The notes: generated from the sequence alone by a model not told the origin. A stretch of 19,536 nucleotides of DNA from Candidatus Methanovirga meridionalis (GCA_031289325.1 JAITPS010000004.1:1-19536); one strand, 5' to 3'; numbered from the stretch's first letter, positions 9,085 to 16,908 are shown. Made by a program: numbers and translations.

Positions 9085-9279
9085 TCAATGATTTTTATTA
9101 AGTTTAAATAATTCAATATATTTAAAAGGAAGTTTCCTATCTTCATAAGATCCATAAGAAAATATAAATGGATTATCTAATGTGATTGCTAAATAGCTTA
9201 AAAAAATTGTTAAAGAAGTTATTTTTACTATTATTCGAATATCTATAATTTTATTCCCATTTCCGAAAAAATTATATAT
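9085..9279 (-). pseudogene. Possible protein remnant, 64 codons, no start
   Basis: An open minus-strand frame that looks protein-like (contains LAITLDNPFIFSYGSYEDRK) and ends with TGA at 9085-9087. It has no ATG, GTG or TTG start, no ribosome site and a stop just upstream. It may be the tail of a lost gene or a chance frame in AT-rich DNA. The remaining 9037-9332 DNA shows nothing else. Confidence 0.2.
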
Positions 9280-9332
9280 TCAAAACTCAAATAATTAATT
9301 ATTTAATAAAATTTAAAATAAAATGTGTTAGA

Positions 9333-9533
9333 ATGGGATTAAAAGATGTTGATATAAAAATTAAGTATGATTCTGATATTATTTGTAGTGCAATACTTCA
9401 AGAAGAAGATATAAGCATTATTGAAGAGACCACTAATAACCTATCAAAAATTTTAGAGAAATATTTAATTATAGTACATCCCAAAACTTTTATAACTAAT
9501 AATCAGATAAGATGCAAATGGCAGAAATTTTGA
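9333..9533 (+). CDS. Small hypothetical protein or gene remnant
   Basis: A 66-residue frame starting GLKDVDIKIKYDSDIIC and containing an acidic helix (LQEEDISIIEETTNNLSKIL). Composition is more protein-like than the surrounding low-complexity frames, but no convincing ribosome site precedes it and no family is recognised. It sits between a TPR pseudogene and a restriction gene, in DNA with other decayed pieces, so it may be the surviving part of a larger gene. Confidence 0.35.
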   Translation: MGLKDVDIKIKYDSDIICSAILQEEDISIIEETTNNLSKILEKYLIIVHPKTFITNNQIRCKWQKF

Positions 9534-9605
9534 AGTGATCATTTATAGTGTTAATAACCTTAATTCTGGTTAAATAGATCCATGAATATATGTCTCAAAA
9601 GTTAA

Positions 9606-9686
9606 GGGAAGTACTATAATTCTTTAGATGATGTTATAGACAAAAAACATATTCCATGAAATAATTGTATTAGAAATGAGGTATAA
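9606..9686 (+). pseudogene. C-terminal remnant of a lost gene upstream of the restriction endonuclease
   Basis: The frame reads GKYYNSLDDVIDKKHIP, TGA (9657-9659), NNCIRNEV, then TAA (9684-9686). Its last codons overlap the GAGGT ribosome site (9678-9682) of the next gene, the arrangement expected of a translationally coupled upstream gene. A methyltransferase would be the natural partner, but the fragment is too short to identify. Confidence 0.35.
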
Positions 9687-9692
9687 GAAATA

Positions 9693-10973
9693 ATGAAATT
9701 GAATGATAAATATTGGAAGTCACTCTTTGAAAAGTATAATATATTGTCAGAAATTGAAGATAATGGTAGCTTTACAATTTCTGCAAAACAAATTAAAGAA
9801 TTTAGAGAACCTAGATTAATGACAAAATTCGATTGGTTTGATTCAAAGCCAAATTTATTTAAAGAAAATGATTTATCATTATTACCAATTAGTCGAGGGA
9901 ATTATATTATTTCTGATTTTATTTCTCATCATGAAATTGAATCTTCTTATTCATATAAGACCATTCCTCATGATTTTCCTAATTATATCAAAAGCATTAA
10001 TATTAGAGACATATATTCTGAATCCGTAGCATTAAATACTGCTTTGATAATGGGAATTATACAAGATTTTATAGGCGATGAAGAGATTGTTTCTACAGTT
10101 AATGGTAGAAAAAGTTCAAAAGAATTTGATTTCTATGTTACTAAAAAGAATGGTGAAAAACTTGATATTAGTGTTTCTAATTCTCAAATGGAAATAGATG
10201 GGGCTTATGAAGGATATGATTATCTATCCTTATTTGAAGCTAAGATAGGTTATCCAAAGGATTTCCTTATAAGACAACTATACTATCCATTTAGAGCTTT
10301 TAATAATATTATTGAAAAGGAGATAAGAAATATTTTTTTATTTTATTCAAATGATCAATTTAGTTTATATGAATATTCATTTAAGGATAAAAATTCTTAT
10401 AATTCTATAAAATTGGAAAAACAGTCTCATTATTTGCTTTATGATGTTAATATTCTTTTAGATGATATTATAAATATTTATGAATCTGTTAACACTATTC
10501 CAGAACCTAAAGTTCCTTTTCCCCAAGCAGACTCTTTTGAACGAGTAATCAGTCTTTGTGAATATTTAAAATGGGATAAATTGAATAAAAATCAAATAGC
10601 TAATAATTATTCTTTTAATGAAAGACAAAGTGATTATTATGCTAATGCAGCTATTTATTTAGGTTTAGTTAAAAAGTTTGATAATGGGGTTTATTATTTA
10701 TCTAAAAAAGGTAAAGAAATATTCGCCATGCCCTTTAAAGAAAAACAATTAAAGCTTGTTGAATGTATTTTAAAGCATAATGTTTTTAACATGTCTTTTA
10801 AATATTATGTTAAAAGTGGAGAAATACCTTCAAAAGATACTATTGTTGAATATATGAAAAAATGTAAATTATATGAACTTAATTCTGAAGAAACTTATAA
10901 AAGAAGGGCTTCAACTATTTCTGGATGGATTAAATGGATTTTAAAACTTAAAGATATCGAAGTTTCAATGTAA
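9693..10973 (+). CDS. Putative type II restriction endonuclease (DUF6996/DUF6997 type)
   Basis: A 426-residue protein resembling proteins annotated as type II restriction enzymes with DUF6997 and DUF6996 domains. The N-terminal region has LPISRGNYIISDF (64-76), a family hallmark. The middle has SSKEFDFYV (141-149), then a probable PD-(D/E)XK centre: Asp169 in SQMEIDGAYEG, and Glu182 and Lys184 in FEAK, followed by FLIRQLYYPFRAF (191-203) and FLFYSNDQFSLYEY. Residues about 295-345 look like a winged helix (QIANNYSFNERQSDYYANAA). The start ATG is 10 nt after GAGGT. No methyltransferase is adjacent on its upstream side, where only a gene scrap remains, while a Dam methylase lies 0.6 kb downstream. 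Assignment is from remembered family likeness; the cleavage specificity is unknown. Confidence 0.7.
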   Translation: MKLNDKYWKSLFEKYNILSEIEDNGSFTISAKQIKEFREPRLMTKFDWFDSKPNLFKENDLSLLPISRGNYIISDFISHHEIESSYSYKTIPHDFPNYIKSINIRDIYSESVALNTALIMGIIQDFIGDEEIVSTVNGRKSSKEFDFYVTKKNGEKLDISVSNSQMEIDGAYEGYDYLSLFEAKIGYPKDFLIRQLYYPFRAFNNIIEKEIRNIFLFYSNDQFSLYEYSFKDKNSYNSIKLEKQSHYLLYDVNILLDDIINIYESVNTIPEPKVPFPQADSFERVISLCEYLKWDKLNKNQIANNYSFNERQSDYYANAAIYLGLVKKFDNGVYYLSKKGKEIFAMPFKEKQLKLVECILKHNVFNMSFKYYVKSGEIPSKDTIVEYMKKCKLYELNSEETYKRRASTISGWIKWILKLKDIEVSM

Positions 10974-11082
10974 CTTTGTAAAGAGTTGAGAATGTATATT
11001 AATTCCAAATCAGTTGTATTATTAAGAATATAATATAAATTAAATTGAAAATAAATACAGAATTCAATTTATTATTTATAAA

Positions 11083-11549
11083 TATAGTGGTTTTGATAAA
11101 GTTTTTAATAAATAATTTTTTTATAAAATAAATATTATTAAAATATATTAATTTAAAATTATTTATATTGATTAGAATGTATTTATATTATTTAAAATTT
11201 AAAATTATAGATTTTCATGAAATAATATTATAAAATTAATTAATTTAATAAAAAAATTCATTATTCAAAATTTAAGAACTTTTCCATAACGAATATAATA
11301 TTATTTAAAATTTAAAATTATTTATATTAATTAAAATTTAAAATTACAGATTTTTATAAAATTATATTTGAAATTAAATAATTTAATAAAAGAATTCATA
11401 AAATTAAATAATTTATAAAATTATATTTGAAACTAAATAATTTAATAAAAAAATTTATCGTTCAAAATTTAAGAACTTTACCATAGTAACAATAATTTAA
11501 TAAAAAAATTCATAGTTCAAAATTTAAGAACTTTTTCATGATTACTATA
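11083..11549 (+). repeat. Family A element plus two partial copies, upstream of dam
   Basis: A nearly complete copy runs from TATAGTGGTTTTGATAAAG at 11083 to about 11294. Partial copies without left ends follow, with right ends (TTCAAAATTTAAGAACTTT) finishing near 11487 and 11549. The last terminal repeat runs straight into the dam promoter region. Confidence 0.7.
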
Positions 11550-11558
11550 TTTTATTTA
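11544..11558 (+). promoter_or_regulatory. Putative dam promoter (TATA box) at a family A terminus
   Basis: ACTATATTTTATTTA begins inside the A terminal repeat and lies about 30-40 nt upstream of the dam ATG, suiting an archaeal TATA box with a very short leader. The same overlap of an A end with a TATA-like box is seen upstream of thrS. Confidence 0.35.
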
Positions 11559-11585
11559 AGGATTAATTTATTAGGGATTATTTTT

Positions 11586-12524
11586 ATGCAAATGGATTTA
11601 TATAATAACCAAAAGTTTGAAGTAAAACCATTTTTAAAATGGGCTGGTGGAAAAACACAACTTATAAAGGATATAGAATCTTCTTTACCTAAAGAAGTCA
11701 AAAAAACCAAAGAAATTAAATATTATTTTGAGCCTTTTGTTGGTGGAGGAGCTGTATTTTTCTATTTAGTTGGTACTTATAATATTAAGGAAGCTTTTCT
11801 TTATGATATTAATAAAGAGTTAATTTTAGCATACAATGTTGTAAAAAATGATCCAGAAGATCTTATAGATCTTTTAATACAAATGGAAAAAGATTTTTTA
11901 GCAAAAAATGATGATGATAGAAAAGAATACTTCTTAGATATTAGGAAAAAGTTTAATGAAGATGTTTCAACATTCAACTTTAAAAAATATTCCTCTGAAC
12001 ATGTTAAAAGAGCATCTTACACTATTTTTTTGAATAAAACATGTTTTAATGGTCTTTTTAGACTAAATAAAAAGGGAGAATTTAATGTTCCAATGGGAAG
12101 ATATAAAAACCCTAAAATTTGTGATTCTAAAAATATTAGAAATGTTTCTGAAAGTTTACAAATAGCTAAAATTTTTAATTGTAGTTTTAAAATGTCAAAA
12201 GATTTAATTAATAATAAATCTTTAGTTTATCTTGATCCTCCATATAGACCATTAAATAAGACATCAAATTTCACAAGTTATTCAGAAAATGAGTTTAATG
12301 ATAAGGAACAAGAAGAATTAGCCCAGTATTTTGATAAAATCACTGATAAAGGAGCCAAAGCTATTTTAAGTAATTCTGATCCAAAAAATGAAGATGAAAA
12401 TGATAATTTTTTTGATGAATTGTATTCTAATTACAATATTATGAGAGTCAAAGCAAAAAGATTTATCAATTCTAATGCCAAAAAAAGAGGTCCAATTAAT
12501 GAAATTATAGTTAGAAATTATTAA
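11586..12524 (+). CDS. dam: DNA adenine methylase (Dam/DpnM family, GATC)
   Basis: N6-adenine methyltransferase of the D12 class I family, which protects GATC sites from the DpnII-type endonuclease encoded next. Seen in 312 residues: PFLKWAGGKTQLI (15-27), the SAM-binding FEPFVGGGAVFF (48-59), NKTCFNGLFRLNKKGEFNVP (150-169), the catalytic DPPY (217-220) followed by TSNFTSY, and NEIIVRNY at the end. The order matches DpnM. I place the start at 11586; an upstream in-frame ATG at 11538 lies inside the family A terminal repeat and would add 16 unrelated residues. The endonuclease gene begins 16 nt after the stop, forming an operon. Confidence 0.92.
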   Translation: MQMDLYNNQKFEVKPFLKWAGGKTQLIKDIESSLPKEVKKTKEIKYYFEPFVGGGAVFFYLVGTYNIKEAFLYDINKELILAYNVVKNDPEDLIDLLIQMEKDFLAKNDDDRKEYFLDIRKKFNEDVSTFNFKKYSSEHVKRASYTIFLNKTCFNGLFRLNKKGEFNVPMGRYKNPKICDSKNIRNVSESLQIAKIFNCSFKMSKDLINNKSLVYLDPPYRPLNKTSNFTSYSENEFNDKEQEELAQYFDKITDKGAKAILSNSDPKNEDENDNFFDELYSNYNIMRVKAKRFINSNAKKRGPINEIIVRNY

Positions 12525-12539
12525 AATCGAGGTTGAAAA

Positions 12540-13389
12540 TTGGTAGATTACAAAAAATTAGGATATAAAAACATAGAAGAATACAACATTGAATTTTTAG
12601 ACACTTTATTAAATACTAACCGTACATATGAGTATTTTGTAGACTGGAAAAAAGTTTTTTCTAAATTAGAGGATAAAATAGTCGAAATAAGCATATTAAA
12701 TGCTTTAAGTAAGATTCAAACTGAAAATGTAGAAGAAAAATTTAGAGAGATATTAAACAAGTATCCAGAATGTGTTCCATTACTTCCTACAATTTTAGCT
12801 ATACGAGATATAAAATTCGATGTTTTTGATAGTGAAAAAAAAAACAAGTAAAATTATTAATTTTTCTAAAAATTTTGACATTGAAGATGTAGTTAATTTT
12901 TCAAAAAAAACTGGGTTAATGAATCTTTTTACAGAAATAAAAGATTTATACTCTTATTTAACTGGAACTGAAGTAGGTTTAGATACAAATGCTCGAAAAA
13001 ATAGGAGTGGTCATATTTTTGAATCCATCGTTAAAAAATTGTTAAAAGAAGCTATTGTGAGTAAACCAGAATATAATCTAACTGAAGAAGATAGTTCTAT
13101 TGATATTGACCGAAATAAACGATTCGATTTTGTTTTATATAAAAACGGTAATCCTAAATTCCTTTTTGAGTGCAATTTTTATAGTACAACTGGCAGTAAA
13201 CCAATTGAAACAGCAAACGCATATATTGATTTACAAAATAAAATAAACAACACTGAAATGGAGTTTATTTGGATAACCGATGGATTAGGATGGCAAAAAA
13301 TGTTTTCAACCCTAAAATCAGCATCAAATAGTATAGATTATGTTTTAAATTATAATCTACTCAAAAATAAGATTAATCTTTTATTATAA
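12540..13389 (+). pseudogene. dpnII: DpnII-type restriction endonuclease, split by an A10 tract
   Basis: Encodes the GATC-cutting partner of the preceding methylase. The first frame (TTG start at 12540, 6 nt after GAGGT) gives 103 residues corresponding to the DpnII N-terminal part. The second frame gives the rest: LTGTEVGLDTNARKNRSG, then RFDFVLYKNGNPKFLFECNFY, the likely PD-(D/E)XK-like centre (Asp, then Glu in ECN), then EFIWITDGLGWQK. The frames meet in a run of ten A at 12835-12844; nine A would restore one protein of 282 residues, close to the 288 of DpnII. Everything else is intact, so the gene may be reversibly off through tract slippage, expressed by transcriptional slippage, recently broken, or affected by a homopolymer sequencing error. 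Because the methylase is intact, loss of cutting is not harmful. Confidence 0.88.
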
Positions 13390-13402
13390 CCCTATTTAAT
13401 TG

Positions 13403-13435
13403 GGAATATTTACTAAAATTAAATATTAATATTCC
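13403..13435 (+). terminator. Hairpin after the DpnII gene
   Basis: GGAATATT at 13403-13410 pairs with AATATTCC at 13428-13435, 14 nt after the stop codon. No long T-run follows, so termination is only suggested. From here to 13683 I see no gene or repeat. Confidence 0.3.
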
Positions 13436-13683
13436 TAAATGAGACTGTCTAAGTTTTTAATGATAAATTTTATTATTATTATTGGAGCAGTATCAAAAAT
13501 CTAACTGAAACTAAATTTTTATTTTAAAAAAACTTTAAAATTTCAGTAATGCTTAAAATCATTGCACAAAACTTTTAAAAATATTAAAATAATTTTAAAT
13601 AAGCTTAAATTATTAAAATAATCATTTATAAATATTTTTTTATATTAATTAATAATTATTAAATATAAATAACAATAAATAAA

Positions 13684-13901
13684 TATAGTGATTTTGATAA
13701 AGTTAAACATAGTGATTTTGATAAAATTCTTAATAAATAACTTTTTTTAAAATTAAATATTATTAAAAAATATTAATTTAAAATTATTTATATTAATTAA
13801 AATTTAAAATTATAGATTTTTATAAACTGACACTTGAAATTAAATAATTTAATAAAAAAATTCATCTTTAAAAATTTAAGAATTTTTTCATAATGATTAT
13901 A
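13684..13901 (+). repeat. Family A element, complete
   Basis: Left end TATAGTGATTTTGATAAAG at 13684 (with a second partial copy of the end 20 bp on), A core, and right end ATTTAAGAATTTTTTCATAATGATTATA finishing at 13901, of which the last bases reverse to TATAATCATTATG. Same orientation as the copies before dam, so the two bracket the restriction-modification operon. Confidence 0.7.
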
Positions 13902-13931
13902 ATATGTATTGTTAATTATAAAATTTATTAA

Positions 13932-14144
13932 TATAGTATATGAAATAATGTTTTTAAGTAATAAGATTTTTTAAATTACACCATAAGTATTAAATTTTTA
14001 ATTAAAAAAACTATAATTATTATTTTTAAAAATAAAAAAATAAAAATTATTATTTAAAAAATTAGATTAATATTAATTCGAAATTCTTAAAAATATGATA
14101 TTTAAAAATAATGATTAAATAAAAACATTTTTTACATCACTATA
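13932..14144 (+). repeat. Family B element, complete, about 213 bp
   Basis: Starts TATAGTATATGAAATAATG and ends CATCACTATA, the inverted terminal repeats of family B, with the B core (TTAAATTTTTAATTAAAAAA, then TATTATTTTTAAAAATAAAA) between. Non-coding. Confidence 0.7.
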
Positions 14145-14198
14145 CTTAATTTTTATTATTCATTACTTAATTTTTATTAATAATAATAATTTAATTAT

Positions 14199-14206
14199 GA
14201 GGAGGT
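14199..14206 (+). promoter_or_regulatory. Strong ribosome binding site without a normal start codon
   Basis: GAGGAGGT is the best ribosome site in the window, but at 4-7 nt downstream the frame of the ABC gene holds ATT ATT, not ATG. The first usual start is a TTG at 14232, 25 nt away. The original ATG was probably lost, or ATT is used. Confidence 0.6.
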
Positions 14207-14210
14207 ATTT

Positions 14211-14933
14211 ATTATTAAGGTTGATTCTTTTTTGTTTTTTAGTAGGTTTATGAATAAAAGGTACTGGTTAGTTTTTTTTTCTATTTTAGGGTTAAGTGTT
14301 CTTTCTTTTTCTTTTTCTTTTATTACTCCATTATTTTTTAAAATTCTGATTGATAATATTTTTATTGGTAAGCAATTTTATTTTTTAAATATAGTCATCA
14401 TTGGAATGTTATGTATTTTTATAGTGTCTTCTATTACATCCTACTTTAATAATTATTTAATGGGTAAATTGGAATATGACTTATATAAAAAGATTTCTGA
14501 AAAATTATTTTATATAATTCAAACTTCATCAATGAAAAATAAATTGAATAATAATACTGGGGATTTGATAACCAGAGTTGTGGGAAATGTACAAATCACA
14601 ACTAAAATCGTATCAAGAATACTGCCTCAGATAGTTACAAGTGTATTTACAATCATTTTTCCTTTTATCATAATGTCTTATCTTAATATTTATTTAGCAC
14701 TTGTTACTATTAGTCCAACCATATTGTTTATTTTTTTAAACTTATATTTAGGTAAAAAAATAGAATTAAATCAAAAAAAAGTTTTAAACATATATGGTGC
14801 CATATTTTCATTGTTAAAGGAATTATTCTCTATTATTCCTGTGATTAAGGCATATAATCTTAAAAATTGGGCTTGTGAAAAATTTGAAAATAAAAACAGT
14901 GATTACTATTCCCATTCAATGATTTTGGGGTGA
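14211..14933 (+). pseudogene. ABC exporter, transmembrane half only (truncated)
   Basis: Resembles the type I ABC exporter transmembrane domain: about five hydrophobic segments in some 240 residues (for example FSFSFITPLFFKILIDNIF, FLNIVIIGMLCIFIVSSI and FTIIFPFIIMSYLNIYLALV), and the family's GDLITRVVGNVQ segment after the second loop, with IPVIKAYNLKNWACEKF in the last long helix. A full protein would be about 580 residues with an ATPase domain; here TGA at 14931 ends the frame and no Walker A, signature or Walker B sequence follows. The expected start next to the ribosome site is ATT. It lies between a B and an A element and is decayed. Substrate unknown. Confidence 0.75.
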
Positions 14934-15043
14934 AAAATACTTAAAAAATCAAATCGCAGATTAGTAAGGAAAATTTTTCGGTTTCCAATGCAAAAAGAAA
15001 AAATTTTTCCTAAAATAAAATTTTTCTTAAAATAAAAAATAAA

Positions 15044-15183
15044 GCAGTTTTGACGATTGTTCCGTTTATTTCTCTTATTATGATAGAATCAACACCATTT
15101 TTAACTGAAAATCTTCTTATCCTCTTAGTTTATTAATTATAGCATTTATTTTTTTTTCAAATATTGGTTATATACATTTCTAA
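15044..15183 (+). pseudogene. Membrane-protein scrap
   Basis: Two frames that join with one shift read AVLTIVPFISLIMIESTPFL, then ENLLILL and LLIIAFIFFSNIGYIHF, an apparent pair of transmembrane helices. No start, no full domain. It is not recognisable as part of the ABC protein and may be the remnant of another membrane protein. A hairpin-forming stretch (GGAAAATTTTTC..GAAAAAATTTTTCC, 14968-15009) separates it from the ABC gene. Confidence 0.3.
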
Positions 15184-15208
15184 ATAGAAATATTCTTTAA
15201 ATAAAGAT

Positions 15209-15423
15209 TATATTCATTATGGAAAAGTTCTCAAGTTTTAAATAATAACTTTTTTTTATTAAATTATTTAATTTTAAATATAAGTTTATAAAAATACATA
15301 ATTTTAAATTTTAATATAATGTAAATCCATTTTAATCAATATAACTAATTTTAAATTGATATTTTTTAATAATATTTATTTTTAAAGAAATTATTTATTA
15401 AGAACTTTATCAAAGATACTAAT
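15209..15423 (-). repeat. Family A element, complete, about 215 bp
   Basis: On the plus strand it begins TATATTCATTATGGAAAAG and ends AAGAACTTTATCAAAGATACTAA, the reverse complement of the left end. It is the clearest single-copy A element here and gives the family length. Confidence 0.7.
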
Positions 15424-15539
15424 GGGATGTGGACAAAATACGGACAAAAATTTGCGATACACCACATAATTATCCCTTGTTTTGATAAATGGGATGCGGA
15501 CAAAATACGGACAAAAATTGAAAATGTGGACAAAATATT
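15424..15539. repeat. 29-bp direct repeats with GGACAAAATACGGACAAAAA
   Basis: A 29-bp sequence starting GGGATG(T/C)GGACAAAAT occurs at 15424-15452 and 15490-15518, 37 bp apart with one difference; a third, partial copy (ATGTGGACAAAATATT) is at 15524-15539. On the plus strand it could encode WD(V/A)DKIRTKI. It lies just past the stop of the minus-strand ATP-binding gene. Confidence 0.8.
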
Positions 15540-15545
15540 ATAAAC

Positions 15546-16560
15546 TTAGAAATTCATATTACTTTTTAGTCCATAAAATCCATTTTTTTTATTCCCATTT
15601 GAATAATATTTAAATATAAAACCTTCATCAACTAATTTGTTAAGATCTCTTAGTGCAGTACGTGGAGAAACATTGAAATATCCTCCATATTCTGTTGTTG
15701 TGAATAATTTGCTGTCATTAAGTATTAATTCTAATGCTTTGATCTGTCTACTATTTAATCCTAACTCTTTTAAATTAATAGTATTTTTAGACTTAGAAAC
15801 TTTCTTAGAGTTATATTCATGCCCATAGAATATTGTTTTAAATAACTGTTCTCCTTCTTTAAATTTTGCTTTTTTTAAACCATTTTGTTCCATTGTTGAC
15901 TGAATTTTGGAAATTCCAGTTCCATATTGCTCCATTAGATTTATTCTATGAAACAACTCACAAATCTTTTTATTTCTATGAGCATAGTAACTTTCATTTT
16001 TCTGAATTGAATTTATGGTAACTGGAGGTATTAACTTACCTGGACTTGTAATTTCAATCCTATCTTTAAATATGAAAACAGATATTGAAGAATATTTTAT
16101 TTTATAATCCCTATGAGCAATAGCATTAATTAATCCTTCCCTTATTGCTTCCATTGGGTATTGCTGAATATCTATTCTATTAAATCCCTCAATTCTTTGA
16201 TATGTGTTTGTATGTTTTTTTATAAATTTTTCAACTTCATTAATAAGTTTTACAAAAGGAAACTTCATTTCTTCACTATCAATTATATTGACTTTATCAG
16301 TTCCTTGAAATCTTGCAACTTTAATTTCATGTTGAGGGATGAATTTAGAAGGATTTTCACCAAAAAAAAAGTATTCCTGCATTTAAAATTCCATCTCCAT
16401 GAGGATCAATGACCTTTACCTTATTTTTCAAAAAGTCTGAAGAATCAATTTCATCTAATCCTGATTTTTCAATGAAATACTTAACTTCATCTACATCTAT
16501 ATCATCAACTGTAAATGCATTATTTACTTTTTCATCAAAATTAATATCATTAGTCATCAT
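15546..16560 (-). pseudogene. ATP-binding regulator (AlbA_2/HATPase_c_4 type), 5'-truncated and frameshifted
   Basis: Belongs to the proteins often annotated as putative transcriptional regulators or RecG-like ATP-binding proteins. The first piece (16560 to 16360) ends NAGILFFW; the second resumes FFGENPSKFIPQHEIKVARF in another frame. They meet in a run of nine T (16362-16370, minus strand); eight would join them as NAGILFFGENPSKF, a standard family segment. The second piece has the GHKL-type ATPase box AIREGLINAIAHRDY, the glycine box EQYGTGISKI, and a C-terminal helix-turn-helix (about 60 residues before the end, TTTEYGGYFNVSPRTALRDL). The N-terminal AlbA_2 domain is missing: a family A element begins at codon 4 and its terminal repeat supplies the ATG ATG start. 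Likely non-functional. Confidence 0.8.
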
Positions 16561-16597
16561 GGGAAAGTTCTTAAATTTTGAATGATAATTTTTTTTA

Positions 16598-16908
16598 TTA
16601 TTGTGTATGAAATAATGTTTTTAAGTAAAAAAACTTCGTTTTTCTACTTGAAATAAAAAATTTCAATAAAGAAAATCAAAGATTTGTTATCGAAGATATT
16701 AGGAAAATCTAAGATTTTTCGTTTCTAAATGAACAAGTTCAATAATGAAGTTTTTAAAAATGAAATATAATTATTAAATTTTTAATTAAAAAAATTATAG
16801 TTGTTATTTTTAAACAGATGAATAAATTCTCCTAAGTTGAAAATAAATTTTCATGAGTAAGATATTTAAAATAAATGATTGATTACAAACATTTTTTATA
16901 ACACTATA
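16598..16908 (+). repeat. Family B element inside the A element, with an extra 116-bp insert
   Basis: Starts TATTGTGTATGAAATAATG and ends with the full B right end (reverse complement TATAGTGTTATAAAAAATG). It is about 100 bp longer than other copies because of a hairpin-rich insert at about 16625-16740. Confidence 0.75.
16623..16740. other. String of five small hairpins inside the B element
   Basis: Inverted repeats follow one another: AAGTAAAAAAAC..GTTTTTCTACTT (16623-16649, 12-bp arms, one mismatch, 3-nt loop), TTGAAAT..ATTTCAA (16648-16666), AAATC..GATTT (16673-16685), AAAATC..GATTTT (16704-16718) and GAAC..GTTC (16731-16740). Similar text (AAATCAAATC, GGAAAATTTTTCGGTTTCC) occurs at about 14945-14990. 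Function unknown. Confidence 0.5.

Noticed and set aside
11538..11585. Dam start at the upstream ATG (11538)
   Set aside because: That ATG lies in the family A terminal repeat and the 16 added residues do not resemble DpnM; the ATG at 11586 fits the family.
15424..15539. Possible mini CRISPR array (29-bp repeat, 37-bp spacer)
   Set aside because: Only two full copies; the third, partial copy follows after 5 bp rather than a spacer, and no cas gene is in the window.
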